Positions 6,948-10,266 of a stretch of 10,266 bases of DNA are shown piece by piece. This stretch comes from JANWHZ01 sp041487535 (GTDB lineage Bacteria > Patescibacteriota > Saccharimonadia > Saccharimonadales > UBA4665). The DNA is taken from NCBI GenBank assembly GCA_041487535.1, contig JBGPNM010000043.1, forward strand, positions 1 to 10,266, in the 5' to 3' direction. Both the position numbers and the translations under genes were made by a program. Within the stretch, counting starts at the first letter, position 1; every line of letters begins with the position of its first letter. Under the pieces are notes generated by a model, which ran no database searches, had not been told where the DNA came from, and saw only the letters and a list, made by a program, of their open reading frames with translations.

Positions 6948-7002
6948 GTATACGAAGTTGGAACCATGTTGAGTGCGTGCTGGGCAGTTAACCAAAGGGA
7001 AT

Positions 7003-7635
7003 CTATCTAGCCAACTGACCAACTGAATGACCAGATACAGACTCAGCGGCAGGGTTATCACACTCATGGTCTAATTGTTGTTGCGTTGGGCGTTGTAAGA
7101 TGGGCCGCATTTTATCGCGGGGGTTATAAAAGTTCTTAATGCCATTTGCTAATCTCATCACGTCTATGATATTTAGCGGTACATTTAGAAATGTGGCAAT
7201 TTCGTTCGCTTCGGCGTCTAAAGGAGTACTGTCCTTAATGATTGGAACTCCAAGTTTACTAAACGTCCATGTTCCGCCTAATCTGCTGTCAATTTCAATT
7301 TGCTCGTTAAAATTTACATTGAGGTAAATACTGCTTAGGCGACGCCATTTTCCGAATGATGAAGTATCGTCGAAAGACTTAACGTAATCTATTTTTTGAA
7401 TATTTGATCGGTTTAATCTTCTGATCCAGGTTTTATGTCCGAATACTCGTACGTACGTTATGACAATAGTGCCGTCGGAACTAAGCAGGGTTGTTATTGT
7501 CTCGGCAGCGTATCCTGCAAGTAGCCCAGCTATAATAAATAGCATACCTACTAGAAAGTCGAGTGCGCGATGAGAGGCAAGCAAACCGTATAAAAGCGCC
7601 GCAAAACCGCATAAAACCGACAGAGCGGCATACAC
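7003..7635 (-). CDS. Two-helix membrane protein, possible PH-like domain
   Basis: A 210-residue protein from the only usable in-frame start after the last stop, a GTG at 7635. Two membrane helices come first (about 1-19 and 25-43), then a beta-rich segment of about 50-135 with a strand pattern (GTIVITYVRVFG, IYLNVNFN, TWTFSKLG) that resembles the PH-like domains of small bacterial membrane proteins; this assignment is weak. Residues 138-165 look helical and the tail from about 168 is polar and probably disordered. The GTG start leaves no cytoplasmic N-terminus. In the same frame, upstream codons 7636-7671 encode a natural-looking basic N-terminus (VAYRGKPPRRAI) linked through one TGA (7672-7674) to ATG-GCT-ACG at 7683, which has a -10 box 6 bases upstream. 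The true gene may therefore be 7003-7683 with a nonsense codon 4. A strong terminator follows the gene. Confidence 0.6.
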   Translation of the reverse strand: MYAALSVLCGFAALLYGLLASHRALDFLVGMLFIIAGLLAGYAAETITTLLSSDGTIVITYVRVFGHKTWIRRLNRSNIQKIDYVKSFDDTSSFGKWRRLSSIYLNVNFNEQIEIDSRLGGTWTFSKLGVPIIKDSTPLDAEANEIATFLNVPLNIIDVMRLANGIKNFYNPRDKMRPILQRPTQQQLDHECDNPAAESVSGHSVGQLAR

Positions 7636-7689
7636 TATTGCGCGACGCGGTGGTTTGCCACGATATGCAACTCACGTAGCCATTGCCGA

Positions 7690-7695
7690 ATAATC
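7690..7695 (-). promoter_or_regulatory. -10-like box before the ATG at 7683
   Basis: GATTAT on the minus strand (7695-7690), 6 bases before the ATG at 7683, the same spacing as at the other leaderless starts. It faces away from the HD gene promoter in a 45-bp divergent spacer. Confidence 0.4.
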
Positions 7696-7712
7696 GAGAG
7701 AGTGCCAAGCTC

Positions 7713-7721
7713 TGTTATACT
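7713..7721 (+). promoter_or_regulatory. Extended -10 promoter of the second HD gene
   Basis: TGTTATACT: TATACT at 7716-7721 with TG at 7713-7714. Seven bases separate it from the ATG at 7729, so the mRNA should be leaderless. No -35 is seen at 16-18 bp. Confidence 0.6.
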
Positions 7722-7728
7722 TTGGCCT

Positions 7729-8331
7729 ATGGAATCTGTAGACGAACTGCTTACATTCATTTATTACTGTGAAGGCTTGAAGAGAGAGCTGCGCAATTCC
7801 TGGCTATCTAACAGCCGGCAGGAAAGCGTGGCAGACCATTCGTGGCGCGCCGCTGTGTTGGCAGCTGTTTTATCGGCGCATGTGCATTTGGATCTAAACC
7901 TTGAAAAGGTAGTAAAGATGATTCTAGTACATGACCTTGGCGAGGTCGAGACGGGTGATATTCCTACTATTCAACAAACCGAGTCCGTCACTATCCAAAA
8001 GAGCGTTGCTGAACGGGCGGCGTTCAGCAAGATGCGCCAGATGCTTGGCGGTAGCACCGGAGATGGGTTGTATGCACTATGGCAAGAATTTGAAGAACAG
8101 TCGACACCCGAAGCTCGGTATGTGAAGGCTGTCGATAAATTAGAGTGCGTTATCCAGAAAAACCAGCAGACAGTTGATGACGGCCCGGGCGCGCAAGGAT
8201 ATTTCGAGAAATTAGAAATACTATGTGCTGCCGATCCTTTCCTGAGCGACTTTTATGAAAGGGTCTTTAGGGACGTTAGGAACCGAAAGACTAGTAAACA
8301 AACAGAGAGCCAACCACGTCCGCAGAAGTAA
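7729..8331 (+). CDS. HD-domain 5'-nucleotidase-like protein (YfbR/HDDC2 family)
   Basis: A 200-residue cytoplasmic HD phosphohydrolase. Metal and catalytic positions are His37 (ESVADHSWRAA), His68-Asp69 (LVHDLGEVETGDIPT), Glu72, Asp77 and Asp136 (YVKAVDKLE). These fall almost exactly at the E. coli YfbR numbers (33, 68, 69, 72, 77, 137), and the length is about the same, so a dNMP 5'-nucleotidase-type reaction is a fair inference. The last 20 residues are polar and probably disordered. The start is set by an extended -10 box 7 bases before the ATG; the frame is open to a GTG at 7702, but that lies upstream of the promoter. It is divergent from the membrane-protein gene and convergent with the toxin-antitoxin pair. 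It is a paralogue of the gene at 4015. Confidence 0.88.
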   Translation: MESVDELLTFIYYCEGLKRELRNSWLSNSRQESVADHSWRAAVLAAVLSAHVHLDLNLEKVVKMILVHDLGEVETGDIPTIQQTESVTIQKSVAERAAFSKMRQMLGGSTGDGLYALWQEFEEQSTPEARYVKAVDKLECVIQKNQQTVDDGPGAQGYFEKLEILCAADPFLSDFYERVFRDVRNRKTSKQTESQPRPQK

Positions 8332-8450
8332 GGTAATATTGTTGTAAAAGTTGTATGGTGCCCCGTGTGCAGTTTCTTTCGAGCGCCTTTTATTTGGATT
8401 GATCAGCTTAGGGTGGCTTTCGAGGATGACGGTAGCGGCTATTGTATAGG
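8332..8450. other. Short spacer between convergent genes
   Basis: No confident gene or terminator. The plus strand stays open in the frame of the HD gene for 55 codons after its TAA (to a TGA at 8494-8496), with a CPVC motif, but it has no ATG, GTG or TTG near its start; see the rejected list. A 4-bp stem (GGTT-gagt-AACC on the minus strand) near 8450 is too weak to call. Confidence 0.3.
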
Positions 8451-8831
8451 TTACTCAACCATTAGGGCGGGTAGCGACGTGTGGCTATACTCTTGAAAAT
8501 GCTTATCAATAGTGATTATTTCTTGGCAGTCGTTTGTCTCGGCACAGGCTGCCTGTAAACAATCCTCGAAGTCTTTTCTGTCGTATCGTTTGTTTGCGAG
8601 CGTAATAGCATCTTCGGTAAGCGGTAGTACGGTAAGTACCGATAGCATATCGATTATATGAGCGGACGAAAGTTTATGGCGCTCTGCCATGTACCAAATA
8701 ATATGGAGCGTTAAGGCGCTAATTGCGTACTCCTTGGACGAATCGCTAAGTAATTGCTCGCACTTATCTGATAATCTACGCGCGAACAAAATTTCAAGCA
8801 ATACGTTCGCGTCAATTAATGAGCGCCCCAT
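8451..8831 (-). CDS. PIN-domain toxin of a type II toxin-antitoxin pair
   Basis: A 126-residue PIN-fold protein, expected to be a metal-dependent RNase held inactive by the antitoxin encoded just before it. Visible family marks: Asp7 in LIDANVLLE, Asp90 in DFEDCLQAACAE, and Asp109 in IITIDKHF. The helix that normally carries the second acidic ligand reads ALTLHIIWYMAER, so that site holds His43/Ile44 and the nearest acid is Glu50; catalysis may be weakened or differently arranged. The start overlaps the antitoxin stop by one base (TAATG), typical of translational coupling. Complete, with a TAA at 8451-8453. The RNA target is unknown. Confidence 0.85.
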   Translation of the reverse strand: MGRSLIDANVLLEILFARRLSDKCEQLLSDSSKEYAISALTLHIIWYMAERHKLSSAHIIDMLSVLTVLPLTEDAITLANKRYDRKDFEDCLQAACAETNDCQEIITIDKHFQEYSHTSLPALMVE

Positions 8832-9100
8832 TACTTATACTGCTCATCCAGTGCTTGGTGGTAAATCTCTTTCGCGTCGAGCAGGTCACTTACCTTATCT
8901 TTATTACTCTCAAAAAACTTTCTATTGCGGTCAAACATCGCCGCAACGCTAGTACCATTACTGGTTCGTAATTCCTTAGCGGGCTTTAATACGCCAATTA
9001 TCTCAGAGTGGCGAATAATTACTATTTCCTCGCCTTGTTGCAGCCTGTCAAGATATTCGCTGAGATTCTCTCTTAGTTTCTTAGCAGTCGTAGTTATCAT
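8831..9100 (-). CDS. Phd/YefM-type antitoxin
   Basis: An 89-residue antitoxin. The N-terminal half has the Phd/YefM fold pattern: ITTTAKKLRENLSEYLDRLQ, then GEEIVIIRHSEIIGVLKP, about residues 2-42, which should dimerise and bind DNA. The C-terminal half is charged and probably unfolded until it wraps the PIN toxin. A weak AAGG lies 9 bases before the ATG. Repeated TACACT/AGTGTA half-sites over the promoter fit autoregulation by the antitoxin or the complex. Phd-type antitoxins with PIN toxins are a known pairing. Confidence 0.87.
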   Translation of the reverse strand: MITTTAKKLRENLSEYLDRLQQGEEIVIIRHSEIIGVLKPAKELRTSNGTSVAAMFDRNRKFFESNKDKVSDLLDAKEIYHQALDEQYK

Positions 9101-9102
9101 AG

Positions 9103-9155
9103 TAGTGTACCTTATTATTACACTTTTAGTGTACGCTAAATGAAATAAAAGTCAA
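9103..9155 (-). promoter_or_regulatory. Promoter and operator of the toxin-antitoxin operon
   Basis: Minus-strand promoter: TTGACT (9155-9150), 16-bp spacer, TACACT (9133-9128). The -10 is one arm of a perfect inverted repeat, TACACT (9119-9124), TTT, AGTGTA (9128-9133). A further TAGTGTAC at 9103-9110 repeats 9127-9134 exactly, 24 bp apart. Three half-sites across the start region suggest cooperative autorepression. Confidence 0.65.
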
Positions 9156-9247
9156 AAAGGCTAGAAGGCAACGTACGCTGTACTGAATATGTTGAGAGAA
9201 TAGTCGCTTTACAGCAAAGAAGTGTCTTGATCGTTGTAAAATTGTAG

Positions 9248-9324
9248 TGGTACGCCCGAAGGGATTCGAACCCCCGGCCTTTGGTACCGGAAACCAACGC
9301 TCTATCCAGCTGAGCTACGGGCGC
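9248..9324 (-). tRNA. tRNA-Arg (anticodon CCG)
   Basis: On the minus strand: acceptor GCGCCCG pairing with CGGGCGT (one G-T), D-arm GCTC/GAGC, anticodon stem TTGGT/ACCAA around a loop TTCCGGT with anticodon CCG (plus positions 9288-9290), a 5-base variable region, and a T-arm with TTCGAAT. The T-stem has two G-T pairs. CCA is encoded (9248-9250). It reads CGG arginine codons. tRNA genes are common integration sites, but no attachment repeat is seen next to it. Confidence 0.95.
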
Positions 9325-9387
9325 ACGTACCTCACAGCCTATCAGATATGGGGTGATTGTGCCAGCCTCATTGTGGCTGAACGGTAG

Positions 9388-9537
9388 CTAGTCGGTCGTC
9401 CGGCTGCGCGTTAGGAAGTGATAGATGACGACGATCAGCGCGACGACAAGTACGATATGTACAAAATCTCCGCCAATGTGGCCAATAAAACCAAGCAGCC
9501 ATAAGACGACTAATATCCCTGCGATTGCTAATAACAT
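9388..9537 (-). CDS. Lmo0937-family small membrane protein
   Basis: A 49-residue protein. Helix 1 is at about residues 2-20 (AGILVVLWLLGFIGH) and helix 2 at about 24-42 (DFVHIVLVVALIVVIYHFL), joined by a short Gly/His turn and ending in a basic tail (TRSRTTD). Length, the WLLGFIGHIGG turn and the two-helix layout fit the Lmo0937 family, whose role is not established but is often linked to stress genes. AGGAGG lies about 6 bases before the ATG. The stop of the 29-residue gene is 51 bases upstream, so they may share a transcript. A 5-bp hairpin follows the stop (9362-9378) but without a T-run. Confidence 0.85.
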   Translation of the reverse strand: MLLAIAGILVVLWLLGFIGHIGGDFVHIVLVVALIVVIYHFLTRSRTTD

Positions 9538-9588
9538 AGGCGTCCTCCTCTTACTAGATATAAACGGGCTTGAAGTGTGAGTGCTCAG

Positions 9589-9678
9589 CTACCAGAAGTT
9601 GCGGTTGCCTTCACTGAGCCGTCTTCTGGTGTCGCGGCGGTCTTTTATGTAGTCGTGGAATTCTTTCCAGCTATGCAT
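9589..9678 (-). CDS. 29-residue basic small protein
   Basis: A very short ORF of 29 residues starting MHSWKEFHDYIKDRR and ending NRNFW, rich in Arg, Lys and Asp, with no hydrophobic segment. The case for it is the ribosome binding site: AGGAAGGAGGT on the minus strand, 5 bases before the ATG at 9678, the strongest in the window. The same frame is open upstream to 9909, but that part runs through a terminator and lacks coding character. It lies just upstream of the Lmo0937-family gene. Function unknown; it could be a stress peptide, a regulator or a coupling leader. Confidence 0.6.
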   Translation of the reverse strand: MHSWKEFHDYIKDRRDTRRRLSEGNRNFW

Positions 9679-9701
9679 GCCAAACCTCCTTCCTGCGTTA
9701 A

Positions 9702-9717
9702 TACTGTAGGAGTATGG
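9702..9717. repeat. Short inverted repeat upstream of the 29-residue gene
   Basis: ATACT-GTAGG-AGTAT, 5-bp arms, in the untranslated region before the ribosome binding site. It may be an operator or a small mRNA hairpin. No clear -10/-35 pair can be assigned here. Confidence 0.3.
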
Positions 9718-9805
9718 ACTGTGACGTTCTATTGCACAGTTAACTATTCCACTTGCCCAAGCATCAGCCGGCTGCGCGTCCGTAAAATTCCGCAGGGCAA
9801 CAGTA

Positions 9806-9833
9806 AAAGCGCTACCGGATAAGGCAGCGCTTT
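9806..9833 (-). terminator. Intrinsic terminator of the Pro-rich gene
   Basis: AAAGCGCT (9806-9813) and AGCGCTTT (9826-9833) form an 8-bp stem, with an inner CC/GG after one mismatch. On the minus strand it ends in TTTTAC. It begins 20 bases after the TAG of the 9854 gene and separates it from the two small genes that follow. Confidence 0.8.
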
Positions 9834-9853
9834 CGTTCGCTGGGTTTGAGTAC

Positions 9854-10096
9854 CTATACGGCTTGCTGGGTGTCGTCAGCGTCTTCGTCGGCGGGTGCAT
9901 CTTGTGCAAGTCCGTCGTCGTTAGGCGGGTTTACGGGAGGCTGTCCCATGGGCTGCGGCGGCATGTTGCTGGGGGGTTGCTGCGCCCACGCCGCCTGGCT
10001 GGGGTCCGCACCGCTATTTCCGAGATCTTGAACAGGGGGGTCTGGCGTCGGGTCCGTGTCTTTCGGCGCGTCTTGACTCGATAAGTCTTGATCCAT
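9854..10096 (-). CDS. Acidic Pro/Gln-rich disordered protein
   Basis: An 80-residue protein of low complexity: Asp 14, Pro 17 and many Gln and Ala residues, no Cys, almost no basic residues, one Trp. No fold, signal peptide or membrane helix. It begins MDQDLSSQDAPKD; the middle is Pro-rich (NMPPQPMGQPP) and the end is acidic (DAPADEDADD). Probably disordered; I do not recognise it. It is likely real because AAGGAG lies 6-7 bases before the ATG, a promoter with a 25-bp operator precedes it, and a clear terminator follows. Confidence 0.65.
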   Translation of the reverse strand: MDQDLSSQDAPKDTDPTPDPPVQDLGNSGADPSQAAWAQQPPSNMPPQPMGQPPVNPPNDDGLAQDAPADEDADDTQQAV

Positions 10097-10115
10097 AAGT
10101 TACTCCTTTTTATTT

Positions 10116-10150
10116 TGGTATTACTTTACCAATAATACCATGACGGTCAA
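10116..10150 (-). promoter_or_regulatory. Promoter with interleaved inverted-repeat operator
   Basis: Minus-strand TTGACC (10150-10145), 16-bp spacer, TAAAGT (10128-10123). Across the spacer and -10 lies TGGTATTA (10116-10123), 9 bases, TAATACCA (10133-10140), a perfect 8-bp inverted repeat. A second one, TTGGTA (10115-10120) and TACCAA (10127-10132), overlaps it. A bound repressor would cover the -10. Confidence 0.6.
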
Positions 10151-10266
10151 GTTTAGGATTTCGTTTTTAGCGGTCGCCGGTATGCAACAAGCCCGCCGTA
10201 TTGTCTGGTATCCGACGCCCTACCTTTTATGTGTCGTCTGTAAGAGTAATACAAGCAGTGTCTAAA
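10151..10266. other. Unassigned end of window
   Basis: No supported ORF, RNA gene, repeat or terminator seen in the last 116 bases. Confidence 0.3.

Noticed and set aside
8332..8496. Open frame of 55 codons in frame with the second HD gene after its TAA, containing CPVC
   Set aside because: No ATG, GTG or TTG near the start and no ribosome binding site, and its end runs antisense over the PIN gene. Stop readthrough is possible but unsupported.
5366..9100. Complete multi-gene defence system
   Set aside because: HEPN, membrane, HD and toxin-antitoxin genes have separate promoters and terminators and run in different directions, so a single operon-based system is not supported.
9679..9909. Upstream part of the 106-residue minus ORF
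   Set aside because: It spans an intrinsic terminator and the ribosome binding site of the 29-residue gene, and its composition is not protein-like.
1..10266. CRISPR array or insertion sequence
   Set aside because: No regularly spaced repeats and no transposase reading frame seen on either strand.

Overview
The window looks like part of a bacterial chromosome of moderate GC, and I judge candidate-phylum bacteria (Saccharibacteria-like) most likely. The reasons are a C-terminal dockerin with a VNIFD-type calcium loop on a secreted deacetylase, very compact intracellular genes whose -10 boxes sit 6-8 bases before the ATG (leaderless-type starts), an Lmo0937-family mini membrane protein, and A/T-flanked hairpin terminators. 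No rRNA or ribosomal protein gene is present, so the lineage is inference. All 14 called genes end in TAA or TAG and none in TGA.

Layout. 3-783 (minus): a small gene of unknown function followed by an overlapping NUDIX hydrolase. 939-2195 (plus) and 2281-3696 (minus): two convergent genes for exported enzymes, a sedolisin-type (S53) protease and a NodB-type polysaccharide deacetylase with a dockerin. Both have real Shine-Dalgarno sites and 5' leaders. 4015-4701 (plus): an HD-domain phosphohydrolase. 4786-5257 (minus): a small membrane protein that appears to have lost its third membrane helix to a one-base frameshift. 5366-6748 (minus): a 460-residue protein with an ApeA-like HEPN domain, AT-richer than the enzyme genes and bracketed by two copies of a 14-bp sequence. 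7003-7683 (minus): a two-helix membrane protein whose natural-looking ATG is separated from the open frame by an in-frame TGA. Divergent from it, at 7729-8331 (plus), is a second HD phosphohydrolase that matches the YfbR motif spacing. 8451-9100 (minus): a PIN toxin and Phd/YefM antitoxin pair with its own operator. 9248-9324 (minus): tRNA-Arg(CCG). 9388-10096 (minus): three small genes, namely an Lmo0937-family protein, a 29-residue basic peptide with a very strong ribosome binding site, and an acidic Pro-rich protein behind a striking inverted-repeat operator.

Working together. The two exported enzymes could act on proteins and on acetylated glycans of host or neighbouring cells. The NUDIX protein and the two HD phosphohydrolases fit nucleotide clean-up or salvage. 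The 5.3-9.1 kb part, with HEPN, membrane proteins and toxin-antitoxin, has the look of an accessory or defence-type region. No complete known multi-gene system can be named from the sequence. The most interesting points are the HEPN cassette between repeats, the consistent leaderless promoter layout, and the two apparent frame lesions in membrane-protein genes.
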